NCBI GenBank assembly: GCA_900317845.1
Contig: ONII01000011.1
Coordinates: 1 to 47,924, forward strand
Origin: an uncultured Bacteroidales bacterium
Lineage (GTDB): Bacteria; Bacteroidota; Bacteroidia; Bacteroidales; UBA932
Reading direction: 5' to 3'
Length of the DNA stretch: 47,924 nucleotides
In this document: one piece after another, positions 31,765 to 40,751 of the stretch
How the letters are laid out: each line of letters begins with the position of its first letter
Numbering within the stretch: position 1 is the first letter of the stretch
The notes under the pieces: generated by a model
The model's input: the letters and a program-made list of their open reading frames with translations, nothing else
What the model was told of the DNA's origin: nothing
The model's database searches: none
Position numbers and translations under genes: made by a program

Positions 31765-33141
31765 TTATTGGTTTAAAGTGTTAAGGTAATTTGAAAAAGC
31801 ATTTTTAAACGGCGTCCAATAATCGAACATCCGTATGTGACACAAATCAAAGACAAAATAGCCATCGGCTGCGTTGATGCAGGCATCCACGGTTTTGGGG
31901 ATGGCGGCACTCTTGCCTCCGTTCTCCCAACCGGTAGGGTTCCCTACATCCGGCCCGCCGGCGAAAACCGTATCGCCCATAAGCAGGCTCCGTGCACGGG
32001 TGCAGAATCCCTGCATGGTCCACTCCGTAGTTCCATAGATACTGGCCGATGCGGCATAGCATCCCAGCAGCATGAAGTCACAGTGGTCTGCAAAGCCATA
32101 CTTGTGGTACTCGCTGTTGGCCCACTTGGGATAGGCCTTGTGCGTAAGATAACGCGGACTGGCCCAGTTGACGCCAACGGTATAATAGGAAGAATACCAT
32201 GCGCCCACATACACGCCAAAATCCACATCAGGATTTACGCTGTGAACAGTATCGGCCGCCTTTTCCACAAAATCGTGGATGGTTTTTACCCGGAAGGTAA
32301 GCCAGGCGTATTGGTCATCGCCCATGCCATTAGGGAGGTCGGTTGCACCCGCCTGAAACACAGGCCAACCGGCAGGTTCATGCCCCAGGTATTCCACAAA
32401 CTTTTGATGAGAAATCTCAGAGAAATCGCTCTGAAGTTCTGCATCGGAGTAACGACAACGGTCCAGGACGATTCCATCGACATCGTACGCAGCCAACTCC
32501 CGCAGGAGCGACAGGATGTAGGCCTGCACGTCCTCGTTTGCGGGATTAAGGAAGACGGTTCCGCGCACCCCTTCGTAATAGGCGCTTTGCAAGCCGCCCT
32601 CTGTATAATCCGTCGAAGCCCAGGAGGCAGGAATGTCGCCGGTGAAAATGGGGCCCTCGCTCTCCAGGCCATAATAGCCGCCATAACCGCCCACGAAGGT
32701 GTTGATGGCCGCATGCACGCGCAGTCCTGCGGCATGACCCGCGTCGATAAACGCCTGCAAATAGTCGAAGGTTGCGGTGCGCTCGATGAAACGGTAACTG
32801 CTACCCACCCATGCGGCAAGACGGCGCGCCTCAGGAGCTACGGACGAATGCCAAAGCACTGTGCCCTCCGTGGGACGCACATCCACCACAATGTCCGAGA
32901 AGCCACAATCGGCCACTTGCCTGAGTTCCTTCGCAATATACGCCTTGTCATTGGCGTAGAAGCGAAAGTTGGCCGATGCATCAATCCACACAAAACGGGG
33001 CTTGGCCTGTGGCGCCGGCGTTGGTTCCGGATTCTCCGGAGTAACAGGAGTTGGATCCGGTTCCGGTGTGGGCGCTGGCGTATCCGGCCGTGTGCAGCAC
33101 ACAACCGAAAGTGTCAGCAATATACCCCAAAACATTCTCAT
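31765..33141 (-). CDS. GHL10/DUF187-type glycoside hydrolase lipoprotein
   Basis: The protein has 458 residues. The signal ends with SVVCC (Cys15 or 16), followed by a proline-rich stalk (20-48). The TIM-barrel domain begins with FVWIDASANF and includes AAGLRVHAAINTF (138-149), VRGTVFLNPAN (192-202) and DVDGIVLDRCRYSD (220-233), the conserved block of family-10-like glycosidases (GHL10, formerly DUF187). Asp227 in LDRCR may be a catalytic acid. The substrate is unknown. It lies 6 bases downstream of the phosphodiester glycosidase gene; the two occur together in other Bacteroidetes loci as I recall. Most related proteins have a second Asp where this has Arg228. Confidence 0.85.
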   Translation of the reverse strand: MRMFWGILLTLSVVCCTRPDTPAPTPEPDPTPVTPENPEPTPAPQAKPRFVWIDASANFRFYANDKAYIAKELRQVADCGFSDIVVDVRPTEGTVLWHSSVAPEARRLAAWVGSSYRFIERTATFDYLQAFIDAGHAAGLRVHAAINTFVGGYGGYYGLESEGPIFTGDIPASWASTDYTEGGLQSAYYEGVRGTVFLNPANEDVQAYILSLLRELAAYDVDGIVLDRCRYSDAELQSDFSEISHQKFVEYLGHEPAGWPVFQAGATDLPNGMGDDQYAWLTFRVKTIHDFVEKAADTVHSVNPDVDFGVYVGAWYSSYYTVGVNWASPRYLTHKAYPKWANSEYHKYGFADHCDFMLLGCYAASASIYGTTEWTMQGFCTRARSLLMGDTVFAGGPDVGNPTGWENGGKSAAIPKTVDACINAADGYFVFDLCHIRMFDYWTPFKNAFSNYLNTLNQ

Positions 33142-33147
33142 GGTCCT

Positions 33148-34173
33148 CTATTTAATATAGATGCAACTTCCAACGGAACGTTGCGCGCCATCGGTGGGCT
33201 GGACCGTTTCTATGCCATTTATAAGAAGACAGGTGGAGCCACCGCCATCCAGGTTCACAGCATCCGTGCAACCAAACTCCAGCAGGATTTTTGCCACGTT
33301 CTCCGTAGAATAGCCCTTTACGCCTTCGGTCATCTCACGGCCTTCGCACACAAAGAGCACCAGCTTTTTGTCCGCAGTAACCCCAATCGCGGTGCGCGGA
33401 TCCGGGTTAAGACAATTCACATCGTAGTCTCCGGGGAGGCATTCGAAACGCCAGGTATTCCGAATCTGCTTATCCTTAATGAGGACAGGACCGGCGCCAA
33501 TGGCGGTCTTTGCCTCAAAAAGCGCCCCCTCAGACGGAAAGCTGGGGCCAGGTACCGCCTGCGGCGTGCTTCCATAGCCGTTCTCCGCAGGAGTCTGGTA
33601 AATGTAGTGATGCTCCATGTCGGAGAAATAGGTCCAGGAAGCCTCAATCTTGCCATTGACATGCTCGATAAAGGCGGCCTTGGTGGGATAATACAGCGTC
33701 ACCCAATCCTCCGAAGCATAGTTGATGTTGGGAGAGAGCAGTTCACCGTTCTCCACAGCCATGCTGGCCGGATAATTGGTGCCGGAATCCACATAGAAGA
33801 AACCGCCGTTCATTACCAGAGCGGGACTCCCCTCCGCATTGTACACCTGCGTGGGGGTCTTCAGGGCATCTTCACTGCCGTCCAGCTCCGGGTCCCGCAG
33901 GCCCCATACATGCCAGGAAGCCTGCGTAAGGTCCACTGTGGCAATGTAGGCTTCGGCCTTGGCGCCCTTTAGTTTGGCCGGAGAATGATAAATCTTCACG
34001 TATGCAGGAAGGGTACCATAACGCCCGTCCGTGATTTCCTCCCAGGGAGCGTCATCGGCATCGGGATCGTCCCAGGGCCAAACCTCGGGAATACCACTTC
34101 CCTGCTTGTTGCATCCGCAGGCGGTAGCGACCAAAGCGAGCGCCACGCCCATCAAATAAAATACCTTTCTCAT
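33148..34173 (-). CDS. phosphodiester glycosidase (NAGPA family) lipoprotein
   Basis: The protein has 341 residues, with lipobox TAC (Cys19). The NAGPA domain covers about 55-340 with its core motifs NGGFF (122-126), PRTAIG (259-264) and NLDGGGST (307-314). The human relative removes N-acetylglucosamine from a GlcNAc-1-phospho-6-mannose diester on lysosomal enzymes; bacterial members are thought to split sugar-1-phosphodiester bonds in polymers. Here it would act on the outer surface or in the periplasm. Its start overlaps the DUF5018 stop by four bases (ATGA), showing translational coupling. This is the gene that gives the locus its likely chemistry. Confidence 0.92.
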   Translation of the reverse strand: MRKVFYLMGVALALVATACGCNKQGSGIPEVWPWDDPDADDAPWEEITDGRYGTLPAYVKIYHSPAKLKGAKAEAYIATVDLTQASWHVWGLRDPELDGSEDALKTPTQVYNAEGSPALVMNGGFFYVDSGTNYPASMAVENGELLSPNINYASEDWVTLYYPTKAAFIEHVNGKIEASWTYFSDMEHHYIYQTPAENGYGSTPQAVPGPSFPSEGALFEAKTAIGAGPVLIKDKQIRNTWRFECLPGDYDVNCLNPDPRTAIGVTADKKLVLFVCEGREMTEGVKGYSTENVAKILLEFGCTDAVNLDGGGSTCLLINGIETVQPTDGAQRSVGSCIYIK

Positions 34174-35906
34174 ATCTCGAAACAGTCTGCTACGTAGGCA
34201 CCAATCACCTGCGTATGGTGGTCATAATAATACAGATACATGCGGTAACCGTCTACGGAAGGCACAAGAACCACGTCGCCGGAGGCTCCGGTGGGTTCGT
34301 TGCGGGCACCCTTCTGGAAAATAGCCAGATTGTCATTTCCCAGAAGCAGACGGGCTGCGGAAGGATCGGTGGCGTCGTACAGGCGCAGTTTGGGGCGAAT
34401 TTCCCACTGCGGGAAATGGCTCACGGCAAAGAGCGTCAGGTACGGCGTTCCATTGAATACCTTCACATCCAGGCAGTTGGGGTTCACGCCCCAGTTACCT
34501 ACCAAATCCAGCCAATAGTCACGGTCCTTGGCGTCAACATAGTGAAGGATATAACATTCGGCACTGTCACTGGTTACGGAAGGATCTACATTGCCTTCAT
34601 AATAGTCCAGGAACCAGCCATCCTTATCCGGGTCTGCAGAGGCCGGACAAACCGTTGCATTATTCACCGGAGCGGGGCCCCAGCCCATGTTGAGTCCGGC
34701 GAAGTCTTTCACCTTGACCTCCGTTACAGCGCCGTCACGGACCAGCAGATACACAACTTCGGAGGAAAGCGTTACCCCCTCAATACCCTCTGCCGTAAGG
34801 GCAATGCAGGCGTTACCGTTTACGTTACCGGACACCTTGATGCGATGGCCTATCGGCGTCATGGCCGGATTGGAGAAGGTATAGAGCAGTGTCGGTGCCT
34901 CTGTCACGGAACGGGTCACGTACACATTCACATCCTGCGCTTCCATACCTCCGGTAGCAAAGTTGGCGATTACAAGATTGCCGGCATCGTCACTGGTAAG
35001 ACAGTCGGCAACGGCACTTCCCAGGTTGATCTGGCCCTTCTTGGCGCCGGTAAAGGCATCCAGGTACAGCGGAGTACGGCCATTGCCCAGGCCTACAATA
35101 ACGTATGTACCCAGACCGGCCAGCGAAACATAGGAATCGTCCGTGTACGGCGGAAGGCCGGCCATGGTCTCCGGGTCCACATTGAACAGGCGGGCAACCG
35201 ATTCCTCGCGCATGCCGGAGCCAAGCAGGCTGGGAATCCCCTGCTCCACGGTATAGGTGCGTTCGGTAACGCCATCGTGGGCCTGCACGGTAACGGTAGC
35301 GCCCGTATTCAGGTTGTATTTGGCTTTCTCGTTGTAGGCTTTGCCATTCACTTTCAGGAGTTTGGCATGCGGGGTAACCTGGCCGGTAACTTGTACGGCG
35401 GAAAGGTCTTCCAGGTAAGGAATCAGGATTTTGGACGACTCCTCATAGATGACGGCCGATGTTTTCACATCTTCCACCATCAGGGCAACCAGGGCGCAGG
35501 AAGAAGACTTAGAGCGCTTGCCGGTAATGACAATCTCACGGGATTTCCCGCTCGGATCCGTAAGCGTAAACTTGTTTTCTTCCGTAAGGTCCAGCACCCC
35601 CAGTTTGGGACTTATCTTGTAATTGGGCTGCAGTTCCGCCTGAACGCGCAGTTTCATCATGTAGATGAGCGTTTCCTCATTGGAGATTTCCGGATAATAG
35701 AACGGGATAGGAATCTCCAGGTAAGTGGCGTCCGGGTCCGTAATGGTCAGTTTGGCCAGTTCCTGCCCTGCATACGGGCCCTCTACCAGGATGGCAGTAA
35801 GGCTGGTAAGTCCCTGCCGTTCGGCGGTGGGTGCTATATATTCAGGCTTATGGCAGGAAACCACGGCCAGCAGCACGACAGAAAGAATATACAGATACTT
35901 TTTCAT
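34170..35906 (-). CDS. DUF5018-type lipoprotein, SusE/F-like glycan-binding protein
   Basis: The protein has 578 residues from the ATG at 35906. Two earlier in-frame ATGs would overlap the SusD gene. The lipobox is SC at Cys18, followed by HKPEYIAPTAERQG, the typical start of DUF5018 lipoproteins. Residues about 20-225 form three Ig-like domains (the LTSLTAILV...ITDP segment and later repeats). Residues about 230-578 are blade-like repeats, probably a propeller, as in the BACON-like protein. DUF5018 genes commonly follow SusD, and the proteins bind glycan at the surface. No enzyme motif is visible. The gap to susD is one base. Confidence 0.82.
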   Translation of the reverse strand: MKKYLYILSVVLLAVVSCHKPEYIAPTAERQGLTSLTAILVEGPYAGQELAKLTITDPDATYLEIPIPFYYPEISNEETLIYMMKLRVQAELQPNYKISPKLGVLDLTEENKFTLTDPSGKSREIVITGKRSKSSSCALVALMVEDVKTSAVIYEESSKILIPYLEDLSAVQVTGQVTPHAKLLKVNGKAYNEKAKYNLNTGATVTVQAHDGVTERTYTVEQGIPSLLGSGMREESVARLFNVDPETMAGLPPYTDDSYVSLAGLGTYVIVGLGNGRTPLYLDAFTGAKKGQINLGSAVADCLTSDDAGNLVIANFATGGMEAQDVNVYVTRSVTEAPTLLYTFSNPAMTPIGHRIKVSGNVNGNACIALTAEGIEGVTLSSEVVYLLVRDGAVTEVKVKDFAGLNMGWGPAPVNNATVCPASADPDKDGWFLDYYEGNVDPSVTSDSAECYILHYVDAKDRDYWLDLVGNWGVNPNCLDVKVFNGTPYLTLFAVSHFPQWEIRPKLRLYDATDPSAARLLLGNDNLAIFQKGARNEPTGASGDVVLVPSVDGYRMYLYYYDHHTQVIGAYVADCFEI

Positions 35907-35907
35907 A

Positions 35908-37548
35908 CTACTTCCATTCATCATATTGGTTCACAAGTGAATTGGATTCCAGTTCCGATTTGGGCATCGGGAAGCGGTACAGACGCTCCGGGAAGTTACG
36001 GTTTTTCTCGTCCACGGACACATAGGTGTAACGGAAGCCACTTCCTTCGGGCTCAATCTTAAGACCGTGCTGCTGATAAGCGCTCAGTCCATCGGGATAG
36101 GGCTGTGCAGCCATCTCCCACCGGCGAAGATCCCAGTAACGCAGTCCCTCGAAAGCCAGTTCCACCTTCCTTTCCTGAACGATGGCTTTCCACAGATTAT
36201 CTCCGCTCTTGTCCGTATAAGGGAGCCCCACACGGGCGCGGATGGCTCGTACAGCAGCATTGGCTCCGGCGGCATCGCCCGTCCGGTAGCAAGCTTCGGC
36301 CTTATTGAGCAGCACCTCACCGTAGCGGAGCAGCGTGAAAGGATGGCTGCTACCGGAGGTCGAGACATCATAGCTCTCGTCCACATGTTTACGCAGATAA
36401 TAACCGGTAACGGTTTTTCCCTTGGGCTCCTTGTCTGTCTTCCAGGTGGCCCAGCCATCGACACCGCCCACATACGGCTCAATGGTGCGGTCTTTCCAGT
36501 CGGCGCCGTTGTACAGGATGGTCGCATGGAAACGAGGTTCCAGCTGTGCATAGGGCGGTGTATTGGTAGTAGAAGCATGCCAGGCGCTCCAGGACGGGAA
36601 ACCGCCCGTTGCCAGTTCATAGCTCTCCACGATCTCCTGCGTGGGAACGGCATAGGCACCGCCTTTCATGTCCTGGATGGCAAAGTCGCCGCCCGGGGTG
36701 TAATAGAAGTCAAAGCTGTGGGTAAGGCCGGTGGCATAGTCAAAAGTATACTGGAGAATGGCCTCGCGGTTGCCCGCAGCGAGCGATTTGCCACAGGCAT
36801 CGGCATACCGGGGCTCCAGGCTGTAGCCGAGTTCGGCAACGGCATTGGCAGCGGCGATGACGGCATCATAGCGCTTGGCATACAGCATCGCACGGGAAAG
36901 CAAGCCGTAGGCCATGCCTTTGTTGATGCGGCCATGCGCGGCGGCAGCATCGGGCAGGTTGTCCGCGGCAAAGTTCAAATCGGCCTGGACAAAATCCCAG
37001 CCCTTGCTCTCCGGCGACACCGCTTTGTCCTTGACAATGGAAGTAAGGTCTTCGTCGTACAGGATAACATCCTTGTAACGCTTGATGAGTTCAAAGTAGA
37101 AGTAACCGCGCAGGAAGCGAAGTTCGCCCTCCAGACGGGTCTTCTCCTCCTGTTTCATCTGCCCGTACGTATGCAGGTAGCTGATGGCTTCATTGGTTTC
37201 GCGGATGGCCGTATACAGGGAACCCCACATGCCCAGATACACGTCAATGGTCTGCGCCGTGACGGTGCTCTCGAAATAGGCCAGATAGGAAGGGATGTAC
37301 GCCATCGCGTTGAAATTGTACGAGGTGTACTTGAGCTCGTCCGTGAGGGCTTCCGTGAGGCCGGCCGCAGTAGGTGCGGAATAATAGCCCCACAGATAAG
37401 AATACAGGTGGTTCACGGAGTATTCGGCATTATGGGTGGTTTCCCACAGGGTCTTGGCCGATACGCGGTCCGTAGGCGTAAGGTCCAGCGTTTTGTTGCA
37501 GGAGACCAGTGCAGCAAGGGCTGCGGTCAGAAACAATACTTTTTTCAT
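35908..37548 (-). CDS. SusD/RagB-family nutrient-binding outer-membrane lipoprotein
   Basis: The protein has 546 residues from the ATG at 37548. GGAGG at 37556-37560 lies 7 bases before that ATG, which fixes the start. The lipobox is VSC (Cys17) with NKTLDLTPTD after it. The helical N-terminal half contains TPR-like pairs (ELRFLRGYFYFELIKRYKDV), and the C-terminal half has the SusD signature LLRYGEVLLNKAEA and EFAFEGLRYWDLRRW-like VELAFEGLRYWDLRRWE. It acts as a lid on the SusC barrel and captures the glycan. The encoded glycan type cannot be deduced from sequence. Confidence 0.95.
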   Translation of the reverse strand: MKKVLFLTAALAALVSCNKTLDLTPTDRVSAKTLWETTHNAEYSVNHLYSYLWGYYSAPTAAGLTEALTDELKYTSYNFNAMAYIPSYLAYFESTVTAQTIDVYLGMWGSLYTAIRETNEAISYLHTYGQMKQEEKTRLEGELRFLRGYFYFELIKRYKDVILYDEDLTSIVKDKAVSPESKGWDFVQADLNFAADNLPDAAAAHGRINKGMAYGLLSRAMLYAKRYDAVIAAANAVAELGYSLEPRYADACGKSLAAGNREAILQYTFDYATGLTHSFDFYYTPGGDFAIQDMKGGAYAVPTQEIVESYELATGGFPSWSAWHASTTNTPPYAQLEPRFHATILYNGADWKDRTIEPYVGGVDGWATWKTDKEPKGKTVTGYYLRKHVDESYDVSTSGSSHPFTLLRYGEVLLNKAEACYRTGDAAGANAAVRAIRARVGLPYTDKSGDNLWKAIVQERKVELAFEGLRYWDLRRWEMAAQPYPDGLSAYQQHGLKIEPEGSGFRYTYVSVDEKNRNFPERLYRFPMPKSELESNSLVNQYDEWK

Positions 37549-37553
37549 ACCTT

Positions 37554-37561
37554 TTCCTCCC
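37554..37561 (-). promoter_or_regulatory. strong Shine-Dalgarno of susD
   Basis: GGAGGAAA on the minus strand is an uncommonly good ribosome site for a Bacteroidales gene. It selects ATG 37548 over the in-frame ATG at 37563. Confidence 0.7.
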
Positions 37562-37563
37562 AT

Positions 37564-40500
37564 TTAAAGCGTCAGAGTAATGCCGCCCATCAGCATGCGC
37601 TGCTGCGGATAATAACCGTTGTTCACGCCCGGAGATTCCGGGTCGATGCCCTCCGGAAGGCCGGAGATGGTGAACAGGTTCTGCCCCTCCACAAAGAAGC
37701 GGAGCGTCTGGATACCAATCTTGGATGTCCATTTCTTGGGCAGGGTGTATCCCAGCTGGGCACTCTTCAGGCGAACATACTTGCCATCGCGGATCCAGAA
37801 GGTGGAACTGAGGCCGTTGTCGCCGCCATGGCTGGTCTTGGCCAATGTCAGGCGCGGGAAGGTGCCGTTCGGGTTAAACTCACTGTAGGCATTCTGTACC
37901 AGGAACAGCGGAGAGTTGCCGCCCTCCTTGAAAGTCTGGGTCCAGATGGTGTTGTCGTCGTTGTCGTTGTAGTAAGTACCGGTCATGGAAATATCGAAGA
38001 GCGCACCGCCGGTAAACTGGGCGTTGAAATCGATCCCCTTCCATGCCAGGTTAATGTTGAGGCCGAACGTGAGTTCCGGACGGTTGGAACGGCCGAAATA
38101 GCCTTTGTCGTCCTCGTCAATCTTGCCGTCGCCGTTCAGGTCTACATAGCGGATGTCGCCCACATTGGGACGCGTACCGTACCAGGAAGCCTGGTCAATC
38201 TCTTCTTCGCTCTTGAACAGGCCGTCGGCCTTCCAGCACATGATGCTGCCCACCGTGGTGCCAACGCGTTTGCGCCAGTCCACAATGTTGGGGTCGTCAT
38301 TGTACACCAGCCAGCGGGTCTTGGAGCGGGTAAGACTGCCGGTCACCTCATAGTAGAACGGGTCGCCGCCCAGAGTGAAATGGTTGCGGTGGCGGATGAG
38401 GATATCCACACCCCTGGCATCCACGGCATTCTTGTTCACCCAGGTGGGATAATAGCCGCCCATGGAGGCCGGGAAGCCCGTGGACTGATAGGTTAACATG
38501 TCGTAGGTGTAGTTGTAGAAGGCGTCAATTTCCATCCCAAGCAAACCGCCCCAGAGGGAGAAGTCCACACCCACGTTCCAGCTCCTTGTCTTTTCCCAGG
38601 ACAAATCCGTATTGGGAATACCGGAAGTATAATAGGCGGGGTCGATAATCGTGGGGCCGCCCTTCTGGCCATAAGCCACGTTGGAGGCCTTGGAATAGGT
38701 GCTCAGGAAGGCGTATTCACTGACGCTGTCGTTACCCAGCAGACCCACGCTGGCGCGGATTTTCAGATCGTCCAGCCAGGAGGAGGTCCCTTTCATGAAT
38801 TCTTCCTTGGAGATACGCCAGCCCAACGAAACGGACGGGAAGAATCCCCAGCGGGTCTTGCTCATGCCGGCGAACTTGTAGGAGCCGTCGTAACGGCCGG
38901 TAACCTCTGCCAGGTACTTCTCCGCGTAATCGTAGCGGGCACGGAACACGTAACCTACGCTGCGGGATGCGCCGCTCCAGCCGCCCACCGGATTATTGGA
39001 TGCGATACCATTGGACAGTTCCGGGAGGGAGTCGAACGGAAGGGCCTGTGCATATGCGCTGAGCCCATTCCCTTTATAGTCACGGATTTCCGCCAGGGCC
39101 ATCAGGTCCACGTGATTCTTGCCAAAAGTCTGCACATAATTCGCACTCACCTGCCCCACCATCTGACGGGAAAAGGTGACACCTTCACCCAGGTTGTTCA
39201 CATTGTTGGCGATATGCGGGTTGTCCGTACGCTGCTGCCATACCCAGCCATCATCCGTACGGACGCGTTGCATCAGGGTATAAGGCGTGCTCAGGTTCTT
39301 GTCGTGGCTAACGCTGTAGTCGTAGGAGCCGGAAGCCTTCAGGGACAGGCCCGGGACAAAAGGCAGGTTCCATGTCAGAGAGGCATTGACCGACGCCGCT
39401 GCGCTCTTGTTCTGCTTGTAACCGGACTCATAAATGGCGGCCAGCGGGCTCACCAGGTAGCTCTGGTTGTCCTGCACGGCGCCCGTATAATAGCCATCGT
39501 ATTTTTCCGGAAGATAAGGATGCATCTGCACGGCCTGGCGGGCAATGGAGAACCAGCCCACCTCCGTGTAGCCGCCGTCGGAACCACCGGAAAGGAAGGC
39601 TGGCGAGTTACGGTGGCCAATCACGCCGGACAGGCCCACCTTATAGTTCAGGTGCTTGGCCAGGGTGCCCTCAATATTGGCACGGATATTATACCGGGTA
39701 TAACGGAACTTGTCGATATTACCTTTCTGGTCCATGATACCGGCGCCCACAAAGAAGCGGGCTTTGTCGTTGCCGCCCTGCACCGTGATGTTGTGCTTAT
39801 GGGTAAGACCCGTACCGAACACCTTCTTCACATAATCCACATTATCCCAACCGTCGGTTCCGGCGCGCATGGCAGCAATGTTCTTCTGGGTAAAATACGG
39901 TACATACTCCTGTGCCGAAGCAATTTCCCCATTGGAGAGCTGGTCCATCATCTGCGCCACATTGTAATAATAGGCAAACTGCGGTCCATTCATGAAGCGC
40001 GGGAAATTGGCATTCATGCTGGCACCCACGGAGCCGTTGTAGGTGATGCGGGTGTCGCCTTTGTCGCCCTTTTTGGTGGTAATGATGATCACGCCGCCGG
40101 CAGCCTTGAGACCATAGACGGCGGCCGATGCGCCATCCTTCAGCACGGAGATGCTCTCGATATCGGCAGGGTCGATGTCGTTGATGTTGTCCACCGGGAA
40201 ACCATCCACCACGTAGGCCACGCCGTAAACGGAGCCACGGATGCGCAGGGAGGCCTGGTCCAGGCCCGGTTCACCGGATTCCTGCACGGAGGAGATACCG
40301 GAGAGCTTACCGGCCAGCACCTGGGAAACGTTGGTGGAAGGGGCCTTGAGGAGTTCATCGCCCTTGATGGCGCTCACGGCGGCCGTCAGGGTTTCCTTCT
40401 TGGCCGTACCGTAACCTACCACCACCACATCTTCCAGATAAAGCGCATCTTCCTGCAAGGTGACATTCAGGTTTTGCTGTCCCTTGTAATTGCGCTCCTC

Positions 40501-40743
40501 GGTAGCCAGACCCAGGCAGGAGAACTCCAGGACGTCCCCTTGGTTCACCTTCAGGGAATACGTTCCGTCGGAGGCCGTCATGGTGCCGTTGGTGGTTCCT
40601 TTCACCAGCACCGTGACGCCTGCAAGGGGCTTGCCGTCCGTATCGGTCACCTTGCCGCGGACCGCTGTCTGGGCAAAGGCCACGCCTTGCAGCAGGACAA
40701 GGCCTGCCAAGAGCGAAGTCATAAGACGGGATAAGACTTTCAT
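37564..40743 (-). CDS. SusC/RagA-family TonB-dependent transporter
   Basis: The protein has 1059 residues, with a signal peptide at 1-25 (cut after AFA). Residues about 27-105 are the carboxypeptidase-regulatory-like Ig domain (VRGKVTDTDGKPLAGVTV). The TonB-box region VVVVGYGTAKKETLT is at about 107-121, and the plug domain follows (LRIRGS, PVDNINDIDPADIESISVLKDGASAAVYG). The remainder is a 22-strand barrel ending in GGITLTL. It imports oligosaccharide through the outer membrane with energy from TonB. It lies 8 bases after the AGE epimerase gene, so the SusC gene has no separate promoter here. That is less usual, since susC normally begins its operon. Confidence 0.96.
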   Translation of the reverse strand: MKVLSRLMTSLLAGLVLLQGVAFAQTAVRGKVTDTDGKPLAGVTVLVKGTTNGTMTASDGTYSLKVNQGDVLEFSCLGLATEERNYKGQQNLNVTLQEDALYLEDVVVVGYGTAKKETLTAAVSAIKGDELLKAPSTNVSQVLAGKLSGISSVQESGEPGLDQASLRIRGSVYGVAYVVDGFPVDNINDIDPADIESISVLKDGASAAVYGLKAAGGVIIITTKKGDKGDTRITYNGSVGASMNANFPRFMNGPQFAYYYNVAQMMDQLSNGEIASAQEYVPYFTQKNIAAMRAGTDGWDNVDYVKKVFGTGLTHKHNITVQGGNDKARFFVGAGIMDQKGNIDKFRYTRYNIRANIEGTLAKHLNYKVGLSGVIGHRNSPAFLSGGSDGGYTEVGWFSIARQAVQMHPYLPEKYDGYYTGAVQDNQSYLVSPLAAIYESGYKQNKSAAASVNASLTWNLPFVPGLSLKASGSYDYSVSHDKNLSTPYTLMQRVRTDDGWVWQQRTDNPHIANNVNNLGEGVTFSRQMVGQVSANYVQTFGKNHVDLMALAEIRDYKGNGLSAYAQALPFDSLPELSNGIASNNPVGGWSGASRSVGYVFRARYDYAEKYLAEVTGRYDGSYKFAGMSKTRWGFFPSVSLGWRISKEEFMKGTSSWLDDLKIRASVGLLGNDSVSEYAFLSTYSKASNVAYGQKGGPTIIDPAYYTSGIPNTDLSWEKTRSWNVGVDFSLWGGLLGMEIDAFYNYTYDMLTYQSTGFPASMGGYYPTWVNKNAVDARGVDILIRHRNHFTLGGDPFYYEVTGSLTRSKTRWLVYNDDPNIVDWRKRVGTTVGSIMCWKADGLFKSEEEIDQASWYGTRPNVGDIRYVDLNGDGKIDEDDKGYFGRSNRPELTFGLNINLAWKGIDFNAQFTGGALFDISMTGTYYNDNDDNTIWTQTFKEGGNSPLFLVQNAYSEFNPNGTFPRLTLAKTSHGGDNGLSSTFWIRDGKYVRLKSAQLGYTLPKKWTSKIGIQTLRFFVEGQNLFTISGLPEGIDPESPGVNNGYYPQQRMLMGGITLTL

Positions 40744-40751
40744 AGTGTATA

